Positions 47,176-59,100 of a stretch of DNA of 64,000 bases are shown piece after piece. Within the stretch, counting starts at the first letter, position 1, and each line of letters opens with the position of its first letter. Location: NCBI GenBank assembly GCA_050084985.1, contig JBITNC010000001.1, positions 187,612,001 to 187,676,000 on the forward strand. Direction: 5' to 3'. The notes beneath the pieces are model-generated. The model was not told the DNA's origin. It made no database searches and saw nothing but the letters and a program-made list of their open reading frames with translations. The position numbers and the translations under genes are program-made. Source of the DNA: Nageia nagi. Its lineage: Eukaryota; Pinophyta.

Positions 47176-47529
47176 TAATGTCATACTAAAAAGTAAACTT
47201 GTTAGTAAAGAAAGATAAATAATATTAAGATAAATACTTATTTAATTACCTTCAGGTATGACCTCAATTATAGTAATGAATATCTAGATTTAAAATGCCT
47301 TTTCTAAAGGGATTTTACAAAATTAGTATTTCTAACCTTTGTGGCTTTCTACAAAGTCACCAATGTTTATGTACAGTCATCGATGGTTGTGATAGTTATG
47401 GACATCCGTATGCTAGTCATTGGCATTTTCTATTCTTTTGTTGTAAGTTGTTGCATTTCACTTTTGTGAATCTTCAACTTAGTCACTAAATTCTTAATTT
47501 CTTCCATTTGGAAAAACCTTCATTGCTCC
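47176..47529. other. possible end of a gypsy 1 LTR
   Basis: Should be the end of the 5' LTR if the primer-binding site is right. No matching copy was found near 36-37.6 kb, so it is not called an LTR. Confidence 0.25.
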
Positions 47530-48490
47530 ATTGTTTAGCACCTATGGGTCCTACAAATAGAGGCACCCTATACCTTGAGATGAGGTAGGGATTACGAGTT
47601 AAGGAGATGGCATCCCACACTAGGGACCTAACTTTCTATGGGTTGGTGGTTGCACAAATGAGGCCACAAGACTTCATCTAGAGGCCCTATCTAGATGGGC
47701 CATGTTGGGTAGAGGATGAACTACAGATGGGTCACATACTATGATCCAGGTGGGTTAGGACTCGATGGGGAGAGGTGGAGTACTTCTATTTCGATCGAGT
47801 GGTTTGATAGGTTAGATTAGGATAGGATGTGCTAAGGGCACCTATCCTATATAATAGGGTTAGGCTGTATGGGCTATCGATGATAGTCTTTGTAGAGGTG
47901 GGGCCAAAGCTGGATCCCCCATCCATGATCTCCATGGTGAGGGATGCAAGTACGATGCCTACATATAATCAGTATTGGGTAGGATGGTTAGTGATATTGG
48001 CTCCCCCAACAGGTGGGGATGGAGGGGATGGGGGAGATGTAGGGATTGTAGTCATGATGGCAATAAGGCATAGGGATGGTGGTGATGAGGGTGATGGGGA
48101 TGGTGATGGAGGTGATAAAGATGGTGAATATGGAGGAGATCATGACTGGGGAATGGGGTACGATTGAGAGGATTGGGGTGTCAGGGATGCAACGATGGGT
48201 CTTCCTACAACATAGGAGGGAGGAGACAGCTATGAGACCTCCTACCACACAAGAGGGAGGAGACACAATTATGGGACCTCCTACAACACATGAAGGAGGA
48301 TACATGATAGTAGTGCACCTAAGGATAACATGGATGGAGGGTGGGCTAGTAGTAGTGCAAAAACACATAGTCATGCTAGAGCAGATAGTGGATGGACAAA
48401 CTCATTGTCTTAAGAAGGAGAATAAGAGGGTTACAACTTACAAGAAGGAGTTTGGGAGGATTTGACATTTGATCCCAGAGATATCATCAT
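47530..48490 (+). pseudogene. second PMD-like relic
   Basis: Plus-strand frames read LVVAQMRPQDFI, RPYLDGPCWVEDE and WGEVEYFYFDRVV, the C-terminal part of a plant mobile domain (family pattern of WRPY followed by W...DRV.RQFG). A Gly/Asp-rich low-complexity stretch follows (about 48000-48170) and then a possible coiled coil, VMLEQIVDGQTHCLKKENKR, ending at a stop at 48463-48465. Open frames of 112 and 129 codons overlap in different phases, showing frameshifts. It parallels the PMD relic at 23.2-25.2 kb, which also has a charged tail and coil after the domain. Confidence 0.5.
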
Positions 48491-48762
48491 GATTGAGGAT
48501 AGCCACAAGCTAGGGTACTTAGAGGATCCCCACAACATCACACTATCATATAGAGAAGTCTAGCTGATTGTACCATCACTCCTCTTGACCTTTAGGTTCT
48601 CATCAGTTGAGGAGTCATGGGTGAGATGGATATGCATATGTATGATGTATGATATGATGAATGATGTATATGTGTATTTTTTTGATGGCCAAGAGGCCAA
48701 TTTTGCTATAGATGCCTATGTTTTGATTCATGTATGAGTTATAGTTTTACATGTGATGCTTA

Positions 48763-48893
48763 GATGTATGCTCTAGGTGTATGTTTATGATGATTTAGAC
48801 TATGTTTTGATGGATGAAATGCATGTTGTAGATGTATGCTCTAGGTTTATATTTATGATGATTTAGACTATGTTTTGATGGATGCAAATCATG
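48763..48893. repeat. 68-bp tandem duplication
   Basis: Two copies starting 'gatgtatgctctagg' at 48763 and 48831, containing 'gatgatttagactatgtttt'. Confidence 0.85.
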
Positions 48894-48900
48894 TTTAATG

Positions 48901-51100
48901 TTTTATTATTTATGTGTGTACATGAGAATGAAATATTCTAAGTTTAAATGTTTGTTTACCTATGCATGGAAAAATGAACATGTATGGATAATCACATTCA
49001 AAAATAAACAATCTTTGCACAAAAATAAAGATAAAAACAAAAAAGTGATAACTAAAGGATAATGGTAACAAGATTAGACTAAGATGACAAAAAGGTGATA
49101 AAAGTTGTATTAAAGGTAATAACAAGGATAATAAAAAGATCATCATAAAATAATCAATTAAATAATGTAGCAAAGATGACAAATAAAACATGATAAAAAG
49201 ATAACAAGACAAGAAAATTGTGAAACAAGTAAGTAAGATAACAAGTAAAAGATCAATAAAAATGATGAGTAAAAGATTAAAAAGAAGATAAATAAAATGG
49301 ACGGTACTAAGATAAAATGGTAACAAGTGTAACAAATAAGTGAAAATACACCAAATTTATGAACAAATGTATGATCAAAATAATAAAAGAAGAGGGCTAA
49401 AAAGCCATACCATACATAATGAAAACATGTCGTAATCACAAACTTACAAACTCAATTTAAGTGAATAACAACAACATGTAAAAATAAGGACTCAAAAGGT
49501 ATGCACAAATGCAATTAAAATGGAGCAAAATGAAACTTTGACAATTTTAACACTTTTGAAAAGGTGAAAAATGACCAACTTTGACATGCAAAAACAAGCA
49601 ACCATGATGTCAGTTTAACAAACAAGTTTGATGATATGATAGGTGGATGAAAATTCTAAGTGATGGAAAAAATGGCTTGAAAAATGAAGCTCATTTGACT
49701 TGTTTGCAAAGCAAAAATCGAAGCCAGTTTCAACTTTGCAAGAAACCTTTAATGCTCACTAAAAGTGCACCTTTATGGGTAGCCTTGGAAATAGCTTACA
49801 AAAATTAAGCAAATGATAAGATTAGGATTCAATACTTGATATTTTGATTGCATTTATATCAATTGAGTATTAGAAAAAGATATATCTAGAAAAGGGAAAC
49901 ATTTGATACTTCAAAATGACAAATCAAATAGCCAATTTTTACAAGGGTCAAATTTTAGGACCTTTGGTCCTAAAATAAAATGGACTTGGAAATGGTTACA
50001 AAATGAGTCGAAAGGACTTGCTAAGGCATGATAAGGCATGATAAGATAAAATGGAAAGGTATAGTGAGCAAATGACACAAATCGACATAGGTTGAAAAAA
50101 TGAGCAAAGTGGCCAAGTAGCCCACTTGGGGAGCTAAAGAAAATACAAGGGCAATCAAAACACAATGACACCTATGGAATATGATCGCATTTAGAATTGT
50201 GGATCAAATAATAGAAGTTGCAAAGGAAATTAACATGGTTAAGCAAGTTTTTCAAGGTCAAATGAAAGCAAAAAAGTTCAAAGTGACAAAAGGGACAAAG
50301 TGCAAAGTTCATCAAAACAAAATAAAATAGCTTAAAAATTAACATAAGTAGACATAAAAGAGATCAAATAACATCACAAAATAATGAGGGGACAAAATAA
50401 AAGTGAAAATGGATTTGGGATCGACTTCCATCTTAATGTGTAGAATGAGCTCTTTTATTGAGTAATTTTAGCAATGTCATTCAATGGCCCCGACATATGA
50501 ATGCAATGATGAAGGGTGGAGGACTATTGATGTGGTAGGAAAAAAATGACATGATGTAAAAATAAGATAGATAAAGATTGAGTTCCATCTTAATGTGTAG
50601 GGCATGTACTATCTCCATACCAGACTAGGTAGAAGAGATTCATCCAATAGTGATAAATACATAGTAAATGGTGAAAAAACAAATATAAAAAGACATAACT
50701 AGATTAAGTTTGGATAGGAGATGAGTGACTTGTGTTTTCCATGCACCCAAAAAAGGTAATATGACATTAAAAAGTGGGAGAAAACTAAGTATTGACTCCA
50801 AATGCAATGATTTAAAGTGATGATACAAGATAAGTGATAACTGAAAGGGAACCTTGAACTACTTGCTATAATTCTTGAAATCCTTTTCAAAATGCCAAGA
50901 TAAGATAAAGAGAGGATTATGATTGAGGTACATGGTATGCAAGACTCTTTTTTGAATTTTATATTTTGTGTTTGTTTTTGTGCTTATAAAAGTTTTACTT
51001 TTTTTGGTATTTTCTCTTTTTTATTATTTTTGGAAAAACATTTTCTGAATATTTGAAGGTTGCTTGTGAATTATAGGTATAGAAAGAATGAAGGTGAATG
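48901..51100. other. region downstream of gypsy 2 integrase, probably its 3' UTR/LTR
   Basis: Purine-rich on the plus strand (repeated 'gataaaa', 'aaaaatga' runs around 49000-49400) with a phrase 'ttccatcttaatgtgtag' at 50427 and 50583. The long minus-strand frames (141 and 93 codons near 49.2 kb) are products of low complexity. No gene is supported. Confidence 0.4.
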
Positions 51101-51111
51101 ATGTTGATTTG

Positions 51112-52099
51112 TTAAAGCTCTTCAACACCATCCAAAGTTGCTAATTTGTAGGCTTTAGAATCATATTTACTTAGTACAATGTAAGGACCCAACCAATTAG
51201 GCATGAACTTTCCTCTTTCTGCTCTTGGTTGACTTGTAAATTGTTGGTTCTCCTTTAAGAAAAGGTCACCAACTTCAAATTCTTGGTAATGCACTCTTTT
51301 ATTATAAGACCTTTGGATGCATTACTGGTAAATCCTTAAATGTTGTAGTGCACTGATGCATTTCTCATCTAGTAAATCAATTTGGACAAGCCGATCTTGC
51401 ATGTAGGTAGTGTCATCCATAAGTTCAATGGGTAAAATAGCTTCAGCACCATAGATGAGTGAAAAAGGTGTTGCACTAGTAGGTGTTTGAATGCTTGTTC
51501 TATAGGCCCATAATGCATAAGAAATTTTGGTATGCCAATCCCTTTATGAGTTCCCAACAAATTTTTGAAGTGCTTTAATAGTAGTTTTATTAGAAGCTTC
51601 AGCTTGTCCATTGGCTTGAAGGTAATAAGGTTTGGAGAAACTTAATTGGATATGGTATTCATCACATAAGGCTCGAACATCCTTTTTTAAAAAGGAAGTC
51701 CATTATCTATGATTAATTTAGAAGGGATTCCAAATTTGCAAATGAGGTTGGTCTCAATGAAATCTACAATTTTAAGTGTTTTAACTTCGATCAAGGGTAT
51801 GGCTTCTACCCATTTAGTGAAGTAATCTATGGAATTGATTATAAATTTGTATCCTTATGAAGAATGGGGATACACTTGGCCAACAAGGTCCAAACCCCAT
51901 TATGAAAAGGGCCATATGGTTGCAATGGGTTGCAAGTATTGAGAAGGTAAGTGCTGAAGGTTTACAAATTATTGGCACTTAATGCATTTACAAACATAAG
52001 AAACATAATTTTTTTCAAGTGTTGGCTGAAAATATCCCATTCTTAATAAACATTTTACAATTGCTATACCACTAAAGTGGCCACCATATGTACCATCTA
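51112..52099 (-). pseudogene. gypsy 2 integrase
   Basis: Frames show GGHFSGIAIVKC, a CxxC pair in YVCKCIKCQ, the core WGLDLVGQVYP, YFTKWVEAIPL, KLIIDNG, YYLQANGQAEASNKTTI, ISYALWAYRTSIQTP, PFSLIYGAEAILPIELMDD and the C-terminal EFEVGDLFLKENQQF and KFMPNWLGPYIVLSKYD. All three catalytic residues survive (D, D, E), unlike gypsy 1. Several stops, including one in the second-D loop region, disable it. Confidence 0.87.
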
Positions 52100-52219
52100 A
52101 AGTTACATTATCATATTCATTTAAATACTTAAGGTATCAAATGATACCCTTAAGTATTAGTGAATTTGCATAGAATATTTAATATAAACCTTTACAATAA
52201 TGCATTATACATTCCAACA
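52100..52219 (-). repeat. inverted copia LTR tip at a deletion junction
   Basis: This 120-bp segment is the reverse complement of the first 120 bases of the copia LTR found at 52997 and 61516, ending exactly at the LTR terminus (TGTTGGAATG). It replaces the middle of gypsy 2 RT and its RNase H. Confidence 0.88.
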
Positions 52220-52991
52220 AGGTAAAGGAAAATCATCTTTTGGGCAAGCTTATTAATGTCTCAAAAATCAGTGCATATGCAAATACCTCTCATCTTTTTA
52301 CCAATAGGAACAACATTGGAAACCCATGTAGGATAATCAATAGGTGTAATAAAACCAACATCCAAAAGTTTTTGAAGTTCTTCTTTAATAAGGAATGCAA
52401 CTTTTGGATTCATTTTTCTTAGTTTTTCCTTAATGGGTTTTGCATCTTTTTCAAGAACAAGATTATGAACAATAAGATCCACATCCAATCCTAGCATGTT
52501 AGAATATTTCCAAGAAAACATTTTAATATACTTCTTAAGAAGTTGAATGAATAACTCTTGCTCTTCGTTAGTTAATATCTTTTCAAGTAACACAATATGA
52601 TAATTGTTAGGATCTTCACCAATGTCAACTTCAATTATTTCTTCAACAAGCATGTGAGAAGTGTCATCCAATTGGGAAGGTAAAGGTAATAAATTAAGTT
52701 CATCATCCTCATTATAAGAATTGTATTTATCAAAATATTCCTCCATATTGAGGATAACATTCTCATAAGAATCAAAAGCAGAAGAATATTCTCCAAAATA
52801 AGCATCCATGTTTAAAAAGGAAGGATAAATATCCTTATAATAGGAAGGTAAATGAGCATAGCCACCAAGATGGTTAACTATAGATTCATCACATGGAAAA
52901 TAATCAAGAGGAATAGGAGCATTCTCAAGAGAAAAATCAATATAGTCAACATCAAGAGGAATTCTATGCAATTTGGTATCTGAAAAGTATG
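52220..52991 (-). pseudogene. gypsy 2 linker and start of reverse transcriptase
   Basis: A long open frame reads through an acidic linker, then LPSQLDDTSHMLVEE, LFIQLLKKYIKMFSWKYSNM, VHNLVLEKDAKPIKEKLRK, VAFLIKEELQKLLDVGFITP, VSNVVPIGKKMRGICICTDF and then DINKLAQK, where the RT is cut off. This is the fingers region; the YVDD box is absent. The first few codons of the apparent frame beyond 52996 come from the copia LTR and are not gypsy sequence. Confidence 0.85.
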
Positions 52992-52996
52992 TTAAA

Positions 52997-53501
52997 TGTT
53001 GGAATGTATAATGCATTATTGTAAAGGTTTGTATTAAATCTTCTATGTAAGTTCACTAATACTTAAGGGTATCATTTGATACCTTAAGTATTTAAGTGAA
53101 TATGATAATGTAACTTGTCCTACACTCCATGTCATGAGCATGCCCCCTGGGTAAAAGGATGTGCATGTCATGCTTTTGTACATTGAATAAAACAATGATC
53201 CAAAGAGAGATTTTGGCCTATAAATAGAAGGATCCCTCTTTGTGATAACAAACCAATTGTGGAGTAAAGTTATACTATAGGATAGAAGTGTAGGAGTTGA
53301 GATTAGGAGGATTGTAAGAGAGTTGTATTTGTGATTGAAGTAAAGATCTATTTAGTGGATGTACTCCTAGTTGGAAGAACCACTTTACATCTTGATTTAC
53401 TTTATGAGATTATCTTATTTGTAAGTTTGTTAGATGTGTATTGTGAGCTTTCAAGAGATCTTGGTTGTTTAGAAATTATCTTGTTAGTGTTAGTTCCTTC
53501 A
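52997..53501 (+). repeat. 5' LTR of the copia element
   Basis: Starts TGTTGGAATG, ends TCCTTCA. TATA-like CTATAAATAG at about 53218-53227. Includes a near-palindrome, 'acttaagggtatcatttgat' continuing 'accttaag' (about 53060-53090). Confidence 0.95.
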
Positions 53502-53504
53502 TTT

Positions 53505-53516
53505 TGGTATCAGAGC
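53505..53516 (+). other. copia primer-binding site, initiator tRNA-Met
   Basis: TGGTATCAGAGC three bases after the 5' LTR; exact match to the common plant site. Confidence 0.95.
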
Positions 53517-56500
53517 AACTTGGAGTCTCCTCTACACATCCTTGGTGTGAAAGCTCTTCTTCTACATCTTGGTGATCTTCATTCCTCATTTTACACCTCT
53601 TTCCTTCATTGTTGAGGTAAAACTAAGAGGAGGTATAAATTCCTTCCTACTAACATATTATTTACTATGTGTTAGTTCTTCTTGAGCATAGTATGGCTAA
53701 ACAAAATTGCAAATTTTTTTAATTTTTTTATGCTAACCTACTATGTTACATTTTTTTTTGTAATTGCTACAATTTTTTTAAGAAAAGGGGTTATTATACA
53801 AAATTTGTGTTATATTACAAAAGTAATATTATAATTTTTTTATACTCAAATAAAGGAAGGGCCAATATTTATTTATTACAATTTTTTTTATATATTGAAA
53901 ATCAAATAGTATTCTAGGAGAGATATATTTGTCAATGTTTTCTAAAGCATTCAAAATATTTACATTAATTTTTTATTTTGAAACAAATTTTATGCATTTT
54001 TTTAAATAAGAGATTGTTATTTTATAAAGTGTTCAAAAAATTTCAATCTTTTACTGCAAAATAAATTGCAAATATGGGGGTAGAGTATGACTCAATGTCT
54101 ATTAATTTTTTTTTTGGCCAACATACATTACACCTTTTTCAATAAGATTCTTTTTTTTTAAATCTCTGTTAAGGGGTGGAGAAATGAGGATTGTAAAGGG
54201 CCAACACCTGTAATATTATGTTGAACATGTTTAGCCAGCTCCATGTCTCTCTTTTAGGAACTCCTCTTTTTTTTATCTCTCTAAAATGGCCCTCATATCC
54301 TATTGAATAGCCTTGGTGGGTTGTTAAAAAAAAACCTTCATTCCCCTCCCTCACAAACTGGATTTTTTGGACCCTTTGTAGCTGGCCTTCAACTGCTACA
54401 CCTTCACATCCCCTACCCCTCCTCATGTATTGTGTTTCCTCACATGTTGATTTTTTTTGGCTCTATGTAGCTTGATGATTCACCCTCACTTCTCTCCTCT
54501 ACATCAATCTCCTGATATGTGATACCCTCCATAAAACTAACATATTGTTGCATTTGATTCTCCTCCACTCTCATTTGGGATTTCATTTAGCACCTCATTT
54601 TTTTTAGGATTGGGAGTGTCTGGCATGCCTTTGTTTTGCACTTGCATGGTGCCTTGCTTCTCACACTTGCATGATGCCTCGCTCCTCATAGATGGCTTCT
54701 CTCCTTGTGGGTTGATCCTCCTTCACCATTAGATCCTACCATCCCCATCCACTATTTGTAAGATTTATTAATCGAGTGGGCTGCTCCTCCCACCTCTATA
54801 TTTTTTTTCCCCCTTTCAATGAGAGCAAGGCTTCCTCACTCCTTATGATATGCTTCATTTTTTAAAACCCTCACCCTTGTTAATAGACCACTCAATGTAG
54901 CCTTTTTTTTAATAAAAAATACTCTTCCTCTCTTAAGTCAAGCATATTAAAAAGGGGGGGGGGGTGCATGTCATTTATTTTTTGTAATAGAGCTTTTTTC
55001 TTTCTTGCAAGTTATCTCATTTATGTTTGAAACTTTGTCAAAGTATATTAAATGCTATTCCTTTGAGTACACAACTTCCTTATCCATTTTTTACTCTTCA
55101 TTAATTTTTTTTGGAACATCAATGATGATTACTTGTTTAAAATGGAAGCATTGAATGGAAAATGTTTTAGCATGAGCCATTTTTTTAGGCATAGAGAATT
55201 TTTATGAAAAGATGTCATGCCTAGAAGTAACAAGAGTTTCTTTACTTAAATTTTTTAATCCTTTATGAATATTTCTTATTTAGAAATTTTTTTATTCCTC
55301 TTTAAATTTCTTGAAAATGATGCATGATTATGTACCCTTTTTATGCAAAGTGATAGATAGACTTATGCAAATTAAGAAAATAATGCATGTTTATGCCTTT
55401 TTATGAATGGACTAGTTCTTATGAAGAAATAATGCATGCTTAATTTTTAAGTTAAATGCTTATATTTTTAAGTTAAATAATGCATGCTTATGATTTGTAA
55501 TTATGTTTATACTTAAACATTTAAGTTAAAATGTTGCATGGTTATGCTTAGTACTTAAATTTTATGCATGCCTAATACTTGCTTAGAACTTAATTTTTTA
55601 AGTTAATGCTTAGGACTTAAAATTTTTAATGCATGCTCAAGGTCTTAATTTTTTTAAGTTTATGCTTAGAGTTTAAATTTTTTTAAGGTAAATAATAATG
55701 CATGCTTAGTACATACTTAGTACTTAAGTTGAAATAATGTATGTTTATTACTTAAGTTATGATGCTTATGGGAATGTTGCATGGTATATTTGATGGGATA
55801 TATTCAAGTTATGCATGTTTATGCTTATGTATTTAGTTTATGCTTAAATATTTATTCCTTATGGAAAGTTAATAAATAAACTTGTCCAAAAATAGGAATG
55901 ATGTAAAGATATCCTTTAGGGGTTGGTAAACAAAATCCATTGGACACTTAGGTTTCAAATTGAATGGATGATGTTTAATTTTATGCTCTTTTACTTCATG
56001 TTTCACATCTTGCTTTATTTTCTTATGCAAACAAAAATGTAGACATTGATATGACCAACCCCCTAAAATGAACACATCTACATGTACATTCTGCAACATG
56101 ACTTATTTAGGGAGTCATGAGGTGAGGACAGGCGAACTGGAGCCTTTAAGTTCGATGATCCAAATGGTGAAAAGTTCGTACTTCTTAATTGCCCCTAAGT
56201 CCTCTATTGGTATAGATTTAACTCCAATAGGTAGATAGGTATGTGTGTAGTGATACCACATATCGGCACATCTATTCAAGGATTATCCTGATAACTTAGG
56301 AGGACAACTTGAAACCTAATTAAGATTAATAATTTGGTCGATCCAATAAATGTTGAAACCTTGAAAAATAGCTAGTGCTTTTCCTTGTGAGAGTATATTG
56401 CTACCCAAGGGGAACTAGCTGAGGATTGGTAGTACTTGGTCTCCTCTTATGTGGGCATCTAGGTGAAAGCCTAATTTTAGATAAGAAAACAAGCCTCAAT

Positions 56501-56710
56501 AATGTCACTCTACATCTATGGTTCTTGAGATGAGAAATGTATTTGGGTACATGGGTTATTATTTGAATTCTAAAACATTTGCACTTGTGAATCAAATCAA
56601 ACATGTCTTTAGTGTTAAATGTAACATGTATTATTTACTTGGTTAAAACTTAATATTTAATATTAGTTATTGAAACCACATGCTTATTATTTCACATTCT
56701 TGTGTAGCAA
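53517..56710 (+). other. unusually long copia leader
   Basis: About 3.2 kb between primer-binding site and gag, no protein recognised. Contains poly-T-rich stretches, a G run at about 54953-54962 and, at 55321-55817, ten copies of TGCATG. It may hold an unrecognised nested insertion. Confidence 0.55.
55321..55817. repeat. cluster of TGCATG motifs in degenerate AT-rich repeats
   Basis: TGCATG occurs ten times in about 500 bases, mostly in contexts such as 'taatgcatgctta' alternating with 'acttaa..ttttaagtt'. The hexamer equals the RY element (CATGCA on the other strand) known from seed B3-factor targets, but the cluster can be explained by local repeat growth. Confidence 0.7.
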
Positions 56711-57660
56711 ATGGAAAAATCCTTTTTACCCAAACACATTCTTAATGGTTCCAACTATAGAATTTGGGAACCTCAGATGAGAGTTAAATTGCAGGTAAAG
56801 AAGCTTTGACAAATAGTGAATGAGAACTTTGTACCTCCCATAGATGATAAGGCACTAGAGGCTTACAACATAAAGAATGAGTTGGCAACCTCCATGATTT
56901 ATTGTGTAATTTTAGATGATGTGTCGTGATGATTTCCTCTTTAACCTCGATAAAGAAAGCTTGGGATGAGCTTAAACAAATCTACCTTGGTTCAAACTTT
57001 TCAAGAAGGTTTACCATTCTCTAAAAGTTGCTTCAATCTCGTTAAGGGAAAGATGAAAATATGGCTATCTAGTTGAACAAAATCAATCACCTAAGGATCC
57101 AAGTTGTTGCTTATGGATGTAATTAGATCAATGATGAGTTCATGGTCTTTATCATTCTTCAAAGCCTCTCTTTAAAGTTTGGAAACTTTGTAACGGTTAT
57201 GGAAACAAGGTTTGATGATGAAAAAGAAGTCTTCTCCTTTGAGAACCTTTCAAGGCACCTATTGAAGCATGAGGAAACCCTTAACAATAAGGTGTTAATT
57301 TCTTCTCCTAAAGATAATAACATTGCTCTTGAAACAACCAAAACTCTTTTCAAGAAGAATTTCAACCATCAAAGGAAATCTTATCCTTCTTCCTCCAAAA
57401 GGTTTAAGAAAAGAGGCAGTGGCTACAACAGTAGTAGGAATAATAGAAACAACAACCACAATAGTAGAAACAATAGCAACAACAATCATTTCAAGTAAAG
57501 AGATAGAAAAGGAAAAGCAAACACTCCTTATCCTAAGGAAAAATTTGATGGAAATTGTCACTATTATGGCATTCAAGGTCATAGAGAAATTGAATGCTAC
57601 AAAAAGAAAAGAGAGGAAAAGAACAAAAGAAATAGAAATGTAAAGAACTACAAAGGAAAG
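56711..57660 (+). pseudogene. copia gag
   Basis: Begins at ATG 56711 with MEKSFLPKHILNGSNYRIWE, the typical copia gag (UBN2-type) opening, and continues through NELATSMIY and, after stops, an open 118-codon stretch ending in an Asn/Arg-rich tail (57400-57495). The zinc knuckle reads CHYYGIQGHREIEC, with Tyr at the second cysteine, so it is damaged. Several stops throughout. Confidence 0.85.
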
Positions 57661-59100
57661 GAAAATACTCATGCTAGTTTTGCTACGGTGCTCTACTCCA
57701 TGTCTCACTCTTTTTCATCTAAATGGATTATTGACTCTGGTTGCACTAATCACCTATGCTTTTAAAAAGAAAAGTTTGAGAACTTTCACAAGTATGAAAA
57801 GGATGCAGTTGTGATAGGTGATAACTCTACCCTTGAAGTCCAAAGAATTGGAAGTGTGTTGATTCATGAAAAAGTTCTTGAAAATGTTTTCTATGTTCCT
57901 AAGTTAAGGATGAACCTTATCTCCATGATCTAAGTTACCAAAAAAGGGTACTCTTTTGAATTCGACTTTCAATCTTGGTGCATTAAGAAAGGACTTGCCA
58001 CTTTGGTTAAAGGATCTATGAAAGATAACCTTTACATTATGGATCAAGTTCCATCAAAGATATGTCTTACTTCTAGTGTATGTTATAAAGGTAATATTTG
58101 GCACCATCGTTTAGAGCACCTTAACCAAAAGAGTATTCAAGTTATGAAAGACCAAGAACTTATGGTAGGTTTGCCTTCAATTTCTCCTTCAAATGGTCTA
58201 TGGAAAAAGTGCATTCTTGGTAAGATGCATAAATAAAAGTTTGAAAATGATAAGGCAATAAGAGCATCCCAACTTCTTAAACTTGTATATTTAAATTTGA
58301 TGGGTCCATTTAAAACTAAGTCACTTGGAGGAGCATTTTATGTCTTGACCTTCATTGATAACTTTAGTAGGATGACCTTTGGGTATCTACTTGAGCACAA
58401 GGATCAAAATTTTGAGAGTTTTAATATTTTTAAGGCTTTTTTTGAGAATCAAACCAACCTTAAAATCAAGATGTTGAGATTATATAATAGGGGAGAATAT
58501 AACAACAATGATTTGAATAACTATTATGCTAAGTATGGATTCAAGAGGTAGTTTATAATTCCATATACTCCTCAGTAGAACGATGTTGCCAAAAGAAAAA
58601 ATAGAACAATTATGGAGATGGATAGATGCATGTTGGGTAATTTTCCTAAATTCTTATGGGGTGAAGCTATGAGCACTACTATTTACACCTTGAATAGGTG
58701 TCTCATAAAAGCCATTTAGATTAAAACTCCTTTTGAGGCATGGTTCAAAAGAAAACCTAACATTTCTCACCTTAGGGTGTTTGGTTGTGAAGCTTTCTCC
58801 TACACCTTAGGGTGTTTGGTTGTGAAGCTTTCTCCTACATTATTTTTGAGAAAAGAAAGAAGTTGGACAAAAGAGTTGAAAAATATATCTTTATGGGTTA
58901 TGATAGTCAGCATAAAGGTTACAAGCTCTACTCTCCAACCTATAAAGCAATATTCATTTCAAAGGATGTAAAGTTCAATGAACTTCTTGAAAAATCTACT
59001 TCTAATGAGGATGTTGATGATCTAGAGGACTCTTCATTTGCTCCTAGCTGGTTGGATATTTATGTAAACAAGTCACCTCAAGAACAAAATTCTCCAACAT
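57661..59100 (+). pseudogene. copia protease and integrase
   Basis: Protease: WIIDSGCTNHLC keeps the Asp-Ser-Gly site. GAG-pre-integrase: NIWHHRLEHLNQKSIQVM. Integrase: FYVLTFIDNFSRM keeps the first Asp; the second site reads RLYNRGEYNN (family DNGGE), losing the Asp; the third reads NDVAKRKNRTIMEM (family AERKNRT), losing the Glu. A 35-bp tandem duplication at 58769-58838 shifts the frame. C-terminal part: FGCEAFSYIIFEKRKKLDKR and FMGYDSQHKGYKLYSP. Confidence 0.88.
58769..58838 (+). repeat. 35-bp frameshifting tandem duplication
   Basis: Two perfect copies of a 35-base unit starting 'accttagggtgtttggttgt' and ending 'ctttctcctac' (58769-58803, 58804-58838). Not a multiple of three, so it breaks the copia frame at FGCEAFSY. 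Confidence 0.95.

Larger units (their letters stand above)
37598..47179 (-). mobile_element. Ty3/gypsy (Tat-like) retrotransposon 1
   Basis: Reading on the minus strand, the order is primer-binding site, leader, gag, protease, linker, RT, RNase H, integrase. All have stops, yet domain order and spacing are intact. Integrase after RNase H is the Ty3/gypsy arrangement; the protease variant and the Tat-style RNase H and integrase motifs suggest a Tat-like lineage. LTRs could not be delimited: I found no convincing direct repeat between sequence right of 47180 and sequence left of 37600. Confidence 0.85.

Noticed and set aside
47988-48374. 128-codon Ile/Pro/Ser-rich minus-strand frame
   Set aside because: Antisense of the Gly/Asp-rich tail of the PMD-like relic.
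48910-49439. 141- and 93-codon minus-strand frames rich in Leu, Phe and Ser
   Set aside because: Mirror of purine-rich 'gataaaa' repeats; composition artefact.
52992-53016. Apparent start (MHYTFQH) of the long minus-strand frame 53016-52261
   Set aside because: Those codons come from the copia LTR; the gypsy frame really continues at 62021.
57295-57708. 137-codon minus-strand frame
   Set aside because: Antisense shadow of the Asn/Arg-rich copia gag tail.
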